DNA of 13,666 nt from Candidatus Zhuqueibacterota bacterium 4484_219 (GTDB taxonomy: Bacteria > Zhuqueibacterota > JdFR-76 > 4484-219). The DNA lies in NCBI GenBank assembly GCA_002085035.1, contig MZGM01000049.1, positions 1 through 13,666 of the forward strand. The letters are read 5' to 3'. Of this stretch, positions 1 through 7,076 are shown one piece after another; position 1 is the first letter of the stretch, and each line of letters begins with the position of its first letter. The notes under the pieces are model-generated. The model was not told where the DNA came from. It saw nothing but the letters and a program-made list of their open reading frames with translations, and did no database searches. The translations under genes and the position numbers were made by a program.

Positions 1-548
1 CGTAGAGGCTTTGTTTGTCGCTCATACACCTCCAAACGGTTACTTATGGTTGCTTCGTTGTCATCAGGACGTTGGACAATCTTACCTCCGCAAATAGGAC
101 AGATTAAATCAGACGGAGGAGGATTAGTAATCAAATTGTAATCGGCACCACACCGTTGACATACCCTTCGATTGGATAGTCGTTGAATAATCTTCTCCTG
201 CTCTACCTTAATTTCCACCACCCCGTCAAGCTCTAAATTCAGCTCCTTCAACAAGCGATCCAGAGCTTCTGCTTGTGGAATTGTGCGAGGAAACCCATCC
301 AAGATGAAACCATTTTGGCAATCTTTGCTGGCCAAACGTTCCCTTATTAAGTCAATGATCAACTCATCTGGTACCAACTCCCCTTTCTCCATGTAGGATT
401 TTGCCTTACGACCCAATACTGTCTCTTTTCGGACAGCCTCACGTAACATATCACCTGTAGAGATTTGGGGAATATGAAATTGCTTTTGAATTAACTTTGC
501 CTGTGTTCCTTTTCCTACTCCTGGGGCTCCTAAAAGGATTAGTCGCAT
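1..548 (-). CDS. adk: Adenylate kinase, zinc-LID form (3' end cut by window edge)
   Basis: Adenylate kinase interconverts ATP + AMP and 2 ADP in the cytoplasm. The reading frame opens at an ATG 18 nt after the secY stop and runs off the window after 182 codons, so about 30 to 40 C-terminal residues are missing relative to the usual 210 to 220. Visible motifs are the P-loop GAPGVGKGT (residues 7-15), the NMP-binding STGDMLR (30-36), DGFPRT (84-89) and a LID with CxxC pairs at Cys130/Cys133 and Cys150/Cys153, which should bind a structural zinc. The ribosome site (AGGAAC) is weak. adk directly after secY is the classic spc order, so co-transcription is expected. The identity is certain; only the C-terminus cannot be judged. 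Confidence 0.97.
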   Translation of the reverse strand, partial: MRLILLGAPGVGKGTQAKLIQKQFHIPQISTGDMLREAVRKETVLGRKAKSYMEKGELVPDELIIDLIRERLASKDCQNGFILDGFPRTIPQAEALDRLLKELNLELDGVVEIKVEQEKIIQRLSNRRVCQRCGADYNLITNPPPSDLICPICGGKIVQRPDDNEATISNRLEVYERQTKPL

Positions 549-566
549 CGTTCCTATCTGTTTAGG

Positions 567-1895
567 TTATGTAAAGCGTCGTCCACGAATCCGTCCAGAC
601 TTCATGAAACCATCATAATGGCGCATCAGTAGATGAGATTCAACCTGTTGCAATGTGTCCAGAGCTACCCCCACTACAATTAACAATCCAGTACCGCCAA
701 AGAAACTGGAAAATGAATAGCTTACATTCACAAGTTTCATAATAAAATAAGGAAAAATGGCGATAAAGGCCAAAAAAATCGAACCTGGCAAAGTGACCCG
801 AGTGAGGATGTAATCCAGATAGTCGGCTGTTTTCTTACCAGGTCGTACTCCCGGGATAAACCCCCCATATTTCTGCATATTGTCTGCGATGTCCACGGGA
901 TTGAACACAATGGCGGTATAAAAATAAGTAAAAAAGATGATCAGCATGCCATAGAAAAACCAATAAATCGGAGAATCCCAGTTAAAAAGAGCACTTATTG
1001 AACTCACAAACTCACTATTAGGAAAAAAGGTTGAAAAAGTATTGGGAACGAACATAATGGACTGGGCAAAAATAATTGGCATTACACCAGCCGTATTTAC
1101 CCGCATTGGAATATGGGTACTTTGTCCACCATATACCTTTCGTCCAATTACTCGCTTGGCATACTGAACAGGGATTTTTCGGACACCTTGAGTTATTAGT
1201 ACCACTGCCGCTACTACCAGTGCCATCAAAGCCCAGAGAATTAGCTCCTCCAAAATGGCACGGTTACCTGCAATTAGCTGCTGCAACTCATCCAACACAG
1301 CGTTAGGAAAGCGAGCAATAATGCCGATGAAGATAATCAACGAAATACCGTTGCCGATACCACGTTCATCAATTTGCTCACCTAACCACATAATAAACAC
1401 CGTGCCGGTAGTAAGCGTAATCATAGTCAAAAGACGAAATCCCAACCCGGGGTTAGGCACCACCAAAGCTCCTGATTGAGTTTGAATACTTTCCAAAAAA
1501 ACACTGACTCCATAAGCCTGCATTGCTGATATCAGCACAGTGCCATATCGAGTATATTGAATAATCTTTTTGCGTCCTTCCTCGCCCTCTTTTTGCAACT
1601 TTTGGAAATAGGGCACAACTGCGCCTAACAATTGCAAAATAATGGAAGCCGAGATGTAGGGCATAATTCCCAGGGCAAACACTGTCGCTTTACGAAAAGC
1701 ACCACCGGCAAACATATCATAAAGGCCAAAAAGAGTGCTTCGCGCCTGGGCAAAAAACTCACCTAAAGCTTGAGCATCGATACCAGGGGTTGGAACATGT
1801 CCCCCCAACCGGTAAATAACCAAGATAAACAAGGTAAATAAAATACGACGTTTCAGTTCTGGAATTTTGAAAGCATTTTGAAAGCTTTTAATCAT
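567..1895 (-). CDS. secY: Protein translocase subunit SecY
   Basis: SecY is the pore subunit of the SecYEG channel in the inner membrane. At 442 aa it is full length. Ten hydrophobic segments can be picked out at roughly residues 17-36, 69-92, 118-136, 154-172, 183-199, 216-236, 268-290, 310-333, 369-389 and 400-416. The cytoplasmic loop after segment 8 carries KYGGFIPGVRPGK (342-354), whose arginine corresponds to the SecA-contacting Arg357 of E. coli. The C-terminus is basic (SGRIRGRR). The ATG overlaps the rplO stop as ATGA. The only strong GGAGG lies 15 nt upstream, too far for direct initiation, so translation is probably coupled to rplO. The C-terminal motif resembles FCB-group SecY. 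Confidence 0.98.
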   Translation of the reverse strand: MIKSFQNAFKIPELKRRILFTLFILVIYRLGGHVPTPGIDAQALGEFFAQARSTLFGLYDMFAGGAFRKATVFALGIMPYISASIILQLLGAVVPYFQKLQKEGEEGRKKIIQYTRYGTVLISAMQAYGVSVFLESIQTQSGALVVPNPGLGFRLLTMITLTTGTVFIMWLGEQIDERGIGNGISLIIFIGIIARFPNAVLDELQQLIAGNRAILEELILWALMALVVAAVVLITQGVRKIPVQYAKRVIGRKVYGGQSTHIPMRVNTAGVMPIIFAQSIMFVPNTFSTFFPNSEFVSSISALFNWDSPIYWFFYGMLIIFFTYFYTAIVFNPVDIADNMQKYGGFIPGVRPGKKTADYLDYILTRVTLPGSIFLAFIAIFPYFIMKLVNVSYSFSSFFGGTGLLIVVGVALDTLQQVESHLLMRHYDGFMKSGRIRGRRFT

Positions 1896-2332
1896 AAAAG
1901 TATCGTTTTGCCTCCTATAGATTCAATTTTCTCGGCAGCACTTTTGCTGAAAGCATGAGCAGAAACTTCTAAAGCTTTAGAAAGCTGACCATCCCCCAAA
2001 ATTTTCACTGGAAGATTACGCTTACGAATAAGTTTTTTTTCGTACAATAATTCAGGCGTAATTTTAGTGACTCCTTCCAGTCGATTCAAGGCATCTAAAT
2101 TTACAATTTGGAATTCCCGACGAGAGAGACTATTGAAGCCACGCTTCGGCAGACGTCGTTGAATCGGCGTTTGCCCTCCCTCGAACCAGACTCGTCTTTT
2201 ATCTCCAGAGCGCGAATGTTGACCTTTGTGACCTCTGCACGCCGTACCACCATGTCCCGAGCCAGGTCCTCGTCCTACACGCTTGGGCTTATGTTTTGAA
2301 CCAGTAGCATATTTTAACGTACCCAAATTCAC
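1892..2332 (-). CDS. rplO: 50S ribosomal protein L15
   Basis: L15 is a late-assembling large-subunit protein that binds 23S rRNA. The 146-aa length is typical. The glycine/arginine-rich N-terminal extension is visible (RVGRGPGSGHGG at residues 18-29, then RGHKGQHSRSG), followed by the conserved FEGGQTPIQRRLPKRGF block around residues 50-66 and a globular C-terminal domain. The start is GTG, not ATG, placed 8 nt after AAGGAG. That site lies in the last codons of rpmD, and only 2 nt separate the rpmD stop from this start. The 3' end overlaps secY by 4 nt. I see nothing truncated or shifted. Confidence 0.98.
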   Translation of the reverse strand: MNLGTLKYATGSKHKPKRVGRGPGSGHGGTACRGHKGQHSRSGDKRRVWFEGGQTPIQRRLPKRGFNSLSRREFQIVNLDALNRLEGVTKITPELLYEKKLIRKRNLPVKILGDGQLSKALEVSAHAFSKSAAEKIESIGGKTILL

Positions 2333-2334
2333 TA

Positions 2335-2544
2335 CTACTTCTCCTTTTTTATTTCACCTTTATTAATCTCTTCTACTTCAACCAAGTGTCTCACTTTATT
2401 GATCATCCCTCGAATTTGTGGAGTATCATTATGCACAACTGTATGATGCAACCGTCGGATTCCCAGTGCTTGTATTGTCAGTTTTTGTTTTTTTTGACGC
2501 CCAATAACACTTCGAACTTGAGTAATCTTGAGTTTTCCAGCCAT
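2335..2544 (-). CDS. rpmD: 50S ribosomal protein L30
   Basis: L30 is a small large-subunit protein absent from some bacterial lineages, so its presence mildly constrains the source. The protein has 69 aa. The usual core of about 60 residues is seen as KLKITQVRSVIGRQKKQKLT, then LGIRRLHHTVVHNDTPQIRGMI and a final KVRHLVEVEE. It ends in a short lysine/glutamate tail (INKGEIKKEK) that also encodes the rplO ribosome-binding site. The start is ATG, 26 nt after the rpsE stop, with a poor Shine-Dalgarno match (GGAATC close to the ATG, GGAG further away). Its place between rpsE and rplO is the standard spc order. Confidence 0.97.
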   Translation of the reverse strand: MAGKLKITQVRSVIGRQKKQKLTIQALGIRRLHHTVVHNDTPQIRGMINKVRHLVEVEEINKGEIKKEK

Positions 2545-2570
2545 GATTCCACTTGCTCCAGTAACAATTT

Positions 2571-3071
2571 TTAGACAAATAATTCTTGTACAGAAACACC
2601 TCGCCTTCGCGCCACCATGTAGGCATCACGCATACTGGTCAAAGCTCGCATTGTAGCCTTCACTACATTATGTGGATTGGAGGAACCTATTAATTTAGCC
2701 AAAACATCTTTTACCCCGGCAGAATCCATAATAGCCCGCACTGCTCCGCCAGCAATTATTCCAGTACCAGGCGACGCAGGTTTCAAAAGCACCCGCGCTG
2801 CTCCAAATTTACCAACTAACGTGTGGGGAATTGTACCCTTCACTATGGGAATACGTACCAGGTTTTTCTTAGCATCTTCTGTAGCTTTAGTAATGGCATC
2901 GGTTACTTCGTTTGCTTTGCCAAACCCCACTCCCACATAGCCTTTTCCATCCCCCACTACTACAATAGCATTAAAACTAAAACGACGCCCCCCCTTTACG
3001 ACCTTTGCAACACGATTAACGTGCACCACCCTTTCCCGTAGATCTAATTCACTTGGACTAATTTTTTCCAA
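2571..3071 (-). CDS. rpsE: 30S ribosomal protein S5
   Basis: S5 sits at the base of the 30S body near the mRNA entrance and helps accuracy. The 166-aa length is normal. The N-terminal RNA-binding part contains VNRVAKVVKGGRRFSF (residues 18-33), whose loop is where spectinomycin-resistance changes occur; I see the ordinary KVVKGGRR sequence. GDGKGYVGVGFGKANEV follows, then the C-terminal domain with GTGIIAGGAVRAI. The start is a TTG, 5 nt after a strong GAGGAGG. The residues after it match the family N-terminus, and no ATG fits better. It lies 20 nt after rplR. Confidence 0.98.
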   Translation of the reverse strand: MEKISPSELDLRERVVHVNRVAKVVKGGRRFSFNAIVVVGDGKGYVGVGFGKANEVTDAITKATEDAKKNLVRIPIVKGTIPHTLVGKFGAARVLLKPASPGTGIIAGGAVRAIMDSAGVKDVLAKLIGSSNPHNVVKATMRALTSMRDAYMVARRRGVSVQELFV

Positions 3072-3076
3072 AAGTA

Positions 3077-3083
3077 CCTCCTC
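3077..3083 (-). promoter_or_regulatory. Shine-Dalgarno GAGGAGG for the rpsE TTG start
   Basis: GAGGAGG is 5 nt before the TTG at 3069-3071. The residues after it match the S5 N-terminus, and no ATG competes nearby. Confidence 0.85.
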
Positions 3084-3091
3084 TATTGCGT

Positions 3092-3472
3092 TTAAAACTC
3101 CAATCCACCCTCTCTGGCACCTTCAGCTACAGCCTTCACACGCCCATGATAAAGATAACCGTTGCGGTCAAATGTTACTTTTTGAATGTTCATTTCCAGA
3201 GCACGACGAGCAATCTCTTTCCCTACTACTACACTTACAGCAATTTTACCTTGAGACCGAACCTTAGCTACCTCATCCCGAATATCCTTACTAAAATCTG
3301 AAACCGACGTTAACGTCCGCCCACTTACATCATCCACAAGTTGAGCATAAATATGCTTTAAGCTCCGATACACCGTTAGGCGCGGACGCTCAAGTGTACC
3401 ACTTACCTTTTTACGGATACGTCTTTTACGTCGTAATCTTGCCCATAATTTTAATTTATTTTTATCCGCCAT
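3092..3472 (-). CDS. rplR: 50S ribosomal protein L18
   Basis: L18 binds 5S rRNA with L5 and L25 at the central protuberance. The 126-aa length is slightly above the usual 115 to 122. The strongly basic N-terminal tail is visible (LWARLRRKRRIRKKVSGT), followed by RPRLTVYRSLKHIYAQLVDD and the C-terminal GRVKAVAEGAREGGLEF, which is the conserved family ending. The start is ATG with GAGGT a few bases upstream, 41 nt after rplF. No sign of truncation. Confidence 0.98.
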   Translation of the reverse strand: MADKNKLKLWARLRRKRRIRKKVSGTLERPRLTVYRSLKHIYAQLVDDVSGRTLTSVSDFSKDIRDEVAKVRSQGKIAVSVVVGKEIARRALEMNIQKVTFDRNGYLYHGRVKAVAEGAREGGLEF

Positions 3473-3513
3473 GTTCTACCTCATCCTTCCTGAACCATCA
3501 TAGTATCCTCAAA

Positions 3514-4050
3514 TTATGCGCCCGATTTACCAGCCTTTTTTCGAACATATTCACCGGCATAACGAATCCCTTTGCCTTTGTAGGGTTCGGGGGGGCGAAA
3601 AGAACGAATTTTAGCAGCTACCAACCCAACTAATTCCTTATCAATTCCATTCACTACAATAGAAGTAGGGCTTTCCACAACAATATCGATTCCCTCTGGT
3701 GGGAAAAATACAATTGGATGAGAAAATCCTAATTGCAACACCAGACTTTTCCCCTTCTTCTCGGCTCGATATCCCACCCCAACAATCTCCAGGCGCTTCT
3801 GAAATCCTTCAGAAACACCCGTAACCATATTAGCAATCAAAGACCGATACAAACCATGTAGCGAACGATGGTACCGGCTATCAGTCGGGCGTTTCAGATA
3901 AATCTTCCCATCTTCTATTTTTATTGTCAACGCGGGATCAATAGTACGACTTAACTCGCCCTTAGGTCCATTTACCTTAATGCTGCTTTCCCTCGTTTCT
4001 ATTTTAACTCCCTGAGGTATTTCTATTGGTACTTTTCCAACTCGCGACAC
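3514..4050 (-). CDS. rplF: 50S ribosomal protein L6 (GTG start)
   Basis: L6 lies near the sarcin-ricin loop and the stalk base of the large subunit. With the start chosen here it has 178 aa, the family norm. I place the start at the GTG giving (M)SRVGKVPIEIP, the conserved L6 N-terminus, 8 nt after GGAGG. A longer reading from a TTG at 4065 would add five residues, but it would place the Shine-Dalgarno inside the coding region and has no family support. Two repeated L6 domains are followed by the C-terminal signature PPEPYKGKGIRY (about residues 153-164) and a lysine-rich end. It begins 25 nt after rpsH. Confidence 0.96.
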   Translation of the reverse strand: MSRVGKVPIEIPQGVKIETRESSIKVNGPKGELSRTIDPALTIKIEDGKIYLKRPTDSRYHRSLHGLYRSLIANMVTGVSEGFQKRLEIVGVGYRAEKKGKSLVLQLGFSHPIVFFPPEGIDIVVESPTSIVVNGIDKELVGLVAAKIRSFRPPEPYKGKGIRYAGEYVRKKAGKSGA

Positions 4051-4058
4051 TGCTTCAT

Positions 4059-4063
4059 CCTCC
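4059..4063 (-). promoter_or_regulatory. Shine-Dalgarno GGAGG setting the rplF GTG start
   Basis: GGAGG lies 8 nt before the GTG at 4048-4050. It overlaps the first codons of the longer TTG reading, which argues for the GTG as the L6 start. Confidence 0.85.
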
Positions 4064-4075
4064 AATACTTTTCAA

Positions 4076-4474
4076 CTACCACACATAGCAGATTACTTCG
4101 CCCCCCACACCCAATTTCTTGGCTTCTTTATTAGTCATCACTCCCCGAGAAGTACTCATAATAGCAATTCCTAAATTGTTCAACACGCGGGGAATCTTGT
4201 CAACTCCAACATATACACGACGACCTGGGGTACTAATCCTTTTTAGTCCGGCGATAACGCTTTGATTGTCTGGAGTATATTTTAAATAGATACGAATGAC
4301 CCCTTGTTTACCATCATCAATATTAATGTAATGCTGGATAAATTTATTTTCATATAAAATCCGAGTCATCTCCCGTTTCAGATTGGAAGATGGTATCTCA
4401 ACTTTCTTATGACGAGCTTTTATGGCATTGCGTATCCGAGTCAAGTAATCTGCAATCGGGTCGGTCATTGACAT
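4076..4474 (-). CDS. rpsH: 30S ribosomal protein S8
   Basis: S8 is a primary 16S rRNA-binding protein of the 30S platform and in E. coli the translational repressor of the spc operon. It has 132 aa. The N-terminal DPIADYLTRIRNA and the C-terminal RNA-binding signature STSRGVMTNKEA (residues 107-118) ending GGEVICYVW are intact. The first ATG lies 7 nt after GGGAG; a second ATG two codons later is a possible but worse start. I found no clear copy of the E. coli S8 target hairpin around the rplX-rplE junction, where the gap is only 27 nt, so S8 feedback cannot be claimed from this sequence. Confidence 0.98.
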   Translation of the reverse strand: MSMTDPIADYLTRIRNAIKARHKKVEIPSSNLKREMTRILYENKFIQHYINIDDGKQGVIRIYLKYTPDNQSVIAGLKRISTPGRRVYVGVDKIPRVLNNLGIAIMSTSRGVMTNKEAKKLGVGGEVICYVW

Positions 4475-4509
4475 GGATTAACTCCCAAATTTATTCTACC
4501 TTAGTCCTT

Positions 4510-4695
4510 CTACCAGCTAGCCTTTGTGACACCAGGAATTTCTCCCTGCAGAGCTAATTCTCGAAAACAAATACGACACAGACCAAATTTACGAAGATAA
4601 GCGCGTGGCCGTCCACATCGCTTGCAACGATTATATTGACGCACCCGAAATTTCTGCGGCTTATTTGCCTTGTTAATCAACGCTTTACGTGCCAA
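4510..4695 (-). CDS. rpsN: 30S ribosomal protein S14, zinc-binding type Z
   Basis: S14 sits in the 30S head. This is the short zinc form: 61 aa with Cys24-x2-Cys27 and Cys40-x2-Cys43, instead of the roughly 100-aa cysteine-free form. The N-terminal ARKALI and the C-terminal ending GEIPGVTKASW are the usual type Z signature. The start is TTG, 10 nt after AAGGAG; the second codon is Ala as expected, and no in-frame ATG is available. Zinc-type S14 in the spc cluster is common in Gram-positive, thermophilic and several candidate phyla. I see no cysteine-free paralogue in the window. Confidence 0.98.
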   Translation of the reverse strand: MARKALINKANKPQKFRVRQYNRCKRCGRPRAYLRKFGLCRICFRELALQGEIPGVTKASW

Positions 4696-4705
4696 TGTAG
4701 TTCTT

Positions 4706-4711
4706 CTCCTT
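4706..4711 (-). promoter_or_regulatory. Shine-Dalgarno AAGGAG for the rpsN TTG start
   Basis: AAGGAG is 10 nt before the TTG at 4693-4695, where the S14 sequence begins with Ala as its second residue. The spacing is slightly long but usable. Confidence 0.75.
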
Positions 4712-4747
4712 TTTAGATACGTAGTTATCCAAAATTACCCCATAATC

Positions 4748-5302
4748 TCATCGTCGCCTAAAAGGCATACCAAATTCCCTGAGTAGCTCATAGGCTTCTT
4801 CATCAGTTTTTGCCGTAGTACAAATAGTAATATCCATTCCCCGAATTTTTTCCACTTTGTCATAATTAATTTCTGGGAAAATAATCTGCTCTTTAACCCC
4901 AAAAGTATAATTACCATGTCCATCAAAGGACTTGTCCGATAAACCACGAAAATCCCTAATACGTGGGATAACAACATTAATCAAGCGATCAAAAAACTCA
5001 TACATCCGATCACGACGGAGTGTCACCTTACAGCCAATCTTCATGCCTGCCCGAAGCTTGAAATTAGAAATCGATTTTTTAGCCTCGCAAATTGCCGGCT
5101 TCTGACCCGTAATTTGCATCAGGTCATTCATTGCCCATTCCAAAGCCTTGGGGTTTTGCACTGCATCACCCACCCCCATATTAATCACAATCTTTTCCAG
5201 ACGCGGTACCTGCATTACATTTTTATAACCAAATTTCTTTCGCAGTGCATCTATTACGTGTTCATAGTGAAATTTCTTTAAACGCGGAACGTATTCCTTC
5301 AT
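4748..5302 (-). CDS. rplE: 50S ribosomal protein L5
   Basis: L5 binds 5S rRNA and contacts S13 and P-site tRNA across the subunit interface. With the ATG chosen here it has 184 aa. A TTG at 5314 would add four residues, but it lies over the GGAG Shine-Dalgarno, which is 6 nt before this ATG, so I reject it. Conserved blocks are PRLEKIVINMGVGDAVQNPK, TGQKPAICEAKKSISNFKLR, FFDRLINVVIPRIRDFRG and the C-terminal ELLREFGMPFRRR. It sits 27 nt after rplX and 52 nt before rpsN. No anomalies. Confidence 0.97.
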   Translation of the reverse strand: MKEYVPRLKKFHYEHVIDALRKKFGYKNVMQVPRLEKIVINMGVGDAVQNPKALEWAMNDLMQITGQKPAICEAKKSISNFKLRAGMKIGCKVTLRRDRMYEFFDRLINVVIPRIRDFRGLSDKSFDGHGNYTFGVKEQIIFPEINYDKVEKIRGMDITICTTAKTDEEAYELLREFGMPFRRR

Positions 5303-5308
5303 ACTTCT

Positions 5309-5312
5309 CTCC
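5309..5312 (-). promoter_or_regulatory. Shine-Dalgarno GGAG setting the rplE ATG start
   Basis: GGAG is 6 nt before the ATG at 5300-5302. It overlaps the alternative TTG at 5314, which is therefore not the start. Confidence 0.8.
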
Positions 5313-5329
5313 AAAATCCAACTACGGTT

Positions 5330-5683
5330 CTATGTCGTCATCATCTCGCCACAATGTTTACAAATTCGTACTCGCGAGCCATCATCCAAAACTTGCATCC
5401 CAACACGGGTAACACTACTGCACTTAGGACAAACTACCATAACATTAGAAACATGGATAGGAGCTTCTTTTTCAACTATTCCGCCCTTCGGATTTTGTTG
5501 GCTGGGACGAGTATGACGCTTAATGAAATTAATACCTTCTACTATGATGCGTTGCCTCTTGGGAAAAACCTTCAACACCTTGCCCTGCTTGCCCCTATCA
5601 TTACCGGCAATCACCTGAACAATATCATCTCTTCTTACCCGTAACTTCAACGGTCGTTGAACTTTCGTATTTGTTCGTTTCAC
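5330..5683 (-). CDS. rplX: 50S ribosomal protein L24 with C-terminal zinc ribbon
   Basis: L24 is an early assembly initiator at the exit-tunnel side of the 50S. It has 117 aa, a little long because of about 14 extra basic residues before the KOW core. The core includes DDIVQVIAGNDRGKQGKVLKVFP (residues 19-41) and INFIKRHTRPSQQNPKGGI. The C-terminal half has cysteine pairs at Cys85/Cys88 and Cys108/Cys111, which probably hold zinc, as in many bacterial L24 proteins. The start is GTG, 7 nt after GGAGG. Its G is shared with the rplN stop (TAGTG), so the two genes are tightly coupled. Confidence 0.97.
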   Translation of the reverse strand: MKRTNTKVQRPLKLRVRRDDIVQVIAGNDRGKQGKVLKVFPKRQRIIVEGINFIKRHTRPSQQNPKGGIVEKEAPIHVSNVMVVCPKCSSVTRVGMQVLDDGSRVRICKHCGEMMTT

Positions 5684-6051
5684 TACAAAACCTCCGGTGC
5701 TAACGAAACAATTTTCATAAATTCTTTCTCGCGCAACTCCCTGGCTACTGGTCCAAATATTCGGGTTCCCTTAGGTTCCTTTTGCTCATCAATTAACACC
5801 ACAGCATTCTCGTCAAAACGAATGAGTGACCCATCGTCACGCTTGATCTCTTTTTTAGTCCGCACAATAACCGCCTTACTAATGTTACCCTTTTGAACAT
5901 TACCACCAGGGATGGCTGACTTTACCGTAACCACAATAATATCCCCCACCCGACCATAACGCTTCCTCGTACCACCTAATATCCGGATGCACATAACCTG
6001 TTTCGCTCCGGTGTTGTCTGCCACATTCAACCGTGTGTACTCTCGAACCAT
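5683..6051 (-). CDS. rplN: 50S ribosomal protein L14
   Basis: L14 lies at the subunit interface, makes bridges to the 30S, and is where the silencing factor RsfS docks in many bacteria. It has the standard 122 aa. Conserved blocks include YTRLNVADNTGAKQVMCIRI at the N-terminus, GDIIVVTVKSAIPGGNVQKG in the middle and IFGPVARELREKEFMKIVSL near the end. The start is ATG, 7 nt after GAGG, 47 nt downstream of rpsQ. The stop overlaps the rplX GTG by one base. Confidence 0.98.
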   Translation of the reverse strand: MVREYTRLNVADNTGAKQVMCIRILGGTRKRYGRVGDIIVVTVKSAIPGGNVQKGNISKAVIVRTKKEIKRDDGSLIRFDENAVVLIDEQKEPKGTRIFGPVARELREKEFMKIVSLAPEVL

Positions 6052-6098
6052 AAGAAACCCTCATTCAATCTGCTTTTCCCAAAAACTGAAACACAAAA

Positions 6099-6362
6099 CT
6101 ACTTGGCTTTTTCTACAACTTCTAATAGTTGCCAGCGTTTACGCCTACTCAACGGACGAACTTCTATTACCTTCACCAAATCACCCATCTGGGACTCATT
6201 GCTTGGGTCATGAATCATAAATTTCTTGGTACGTTTAACGTATTTCTTGTACAATGGATGTTGAATATACCGTTCAACTGCAATCACTCGGGTTTTATCC
6301 ATCTTATCACTAACTACGTAACCCTGAATAATCTTACGCTTACCTCGTACACCTGTTTCCAT
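6099..6362 (-). CDS. rpsQ: 30S ribosomal protein S17
   Basis: S17 is a primary 16S rRNA binder in the 30S body with an OB fold. It has 87 aa, a normal length. The sequence shows GKRKIIQGYVVSDKMDKTRV (residues 7-26), the HPLYKKYVKRTKKFMIHD loop and the end signature GDLVKVIEVRPLSRRKRWQL. The start is ATG, 15 nt after rpmC, with only a weak GGTGGA upstream, so coupling to the preceding genes may help initiation. No truncation. Confidence 0.98.
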   Translation of the reverse strand: METGVRGKRKIIQGYVVSDKMDKTRVIAVERYIQHPLYKKYVKRTKKFMIHDPSNESQMGDLVKVIEVRPLSRRKRWQLLEVVEKAK

Positions 6363-6377
6363 TATTCCACCGCTAAA

Positions 6378-6605
6378 TTAAACCTTTTCTTCGATAGATT
6401 TTGTTTGCTTACGAATTCCCAATTCGTATTCACGAATCACAGTTTTTAACCGAGCAATATCACGTCGTACAATACGAAGGCGCAAAGGATTACTCAACTG
6501 TCCCAATGCTTTTTGGAATCGTAGATTACTCAGTTCCTCCAGTGCATCCTCTAAGCGTTGCTTAATTTCTTCTAACGACAACTCATTAATCTCGTGCATT
6601 TTCAT
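6378..6605 (-). CDS. rpmC: 50S ribosomal protein L29
   Basis: L29 is a small helical hairpin protein near the exit-tunnel opening, next to L23, where nascent-chain factors dock. It has 75 aa, slightly longer than the usual 63 to 70 because of a polar C-terminal tail. The first helix follows EINELSLEEIKQRLEDALEE, and the conserved QLSNPLRLRIVRRDIARLKT block covers residues 36-55. The ATG is embedded in the rplP stop (ATGA, 4-nt overlap), so translation is almost certainly coupled to rplP. Confidence 0.98.
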   Translation of the reverse strand: MKMHEINELSLEEIKQRLEDALEELSNLRFQKALGQLSNPLRLRIVRRDIARLKTVIREYELGIRKQTKSIEEKV

Positions 6606-7027
6606 ACGGCTACCCCGGCCTCCTCAGCAGTAACAAACTTAGTTTTAATTGGCAATTTGTGTGATGCCAGCCGCATCGCCTCTCGGGCTAAGTCTTCTGG
6701 AACTCCTTCTATCTCAAACAAAATACGACCAGGCTTAACCACTGCCACCCAAAATTCTGGAGCACCTTTACCTTTCCCCATACGTGTTTCTGCCGGTTTT
6801 TTAGTTACTGGTTTATCCGGAAAAATGCGAATCCAAAGTTTACCACCTCGACGCACATGACGTGTAATAGCTACCCGAGCCGCTTCAATCTGGCGGCTGG
6901 TAATCCAGGCCGCTTCCAGAGCTTTCAAACCGTAACTTCCAAAACTTATTTCAGCTCCTCGAGTAGCTTTACCCTTACGTCGTCCTCGCTGTTGTTTACG
7001 ATGTTTTACTCGATTAGGCATTAACAT
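6602..7027 (-). CDS. rplP: 50S ribosomal protein L16
   Basis: L16 organises the A-site side of the 50S and contacts the tRNA elbow. It has 141 aa. The N-terminus MLMPNRVKHRKQQRGR is the family start, and an AGGAG lies 10 nt before the first ATG; the second ATG two codons in would be too far from it. TRMGKGKGAPEFWVAVVKPG (81-100) is intact, including the arginine corresponding to the one hydroxylated in E. coli L16. It follows rpsC by 49 nt and overlaps rpmC by 4 nt. Confidence 0.98.
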   Translation of the reverse strand: MLMPNRVKHRKQQRGRRKGKATRGAEISFGSYGLKALEAAWITSRQIEAARVAITRHVRRGGKLWIRIFPDKPVTKKPAETRMGKGKGAPEFWVAVVKPGRILFEIEGVPEDLAREAMRLASHKLPIKTKFVTAEEAGVAV

Positions 7028-7076
7028 TGGAAAAATACTCCTATGATAGAAAATGACACCTCGAATCTACAGTCCT

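Noticed and set aside
2429..2629. A minus-strand frame across the rpsE-rpmD junction, and another at 4735-4977 within rplE
   Set aside because: Both are out-of-frame shadows of genes whose true frames give full family matches.
5354..5644. Long plus-strand open frames opposite rplX, and similarly opposite rpsQ/rpmC (6129-6449)
   Set aside because: They lie antisense to conserved ribosomal genes, have no recognisable domains or ribosome sites, and reflect the codon bias of the real genes.
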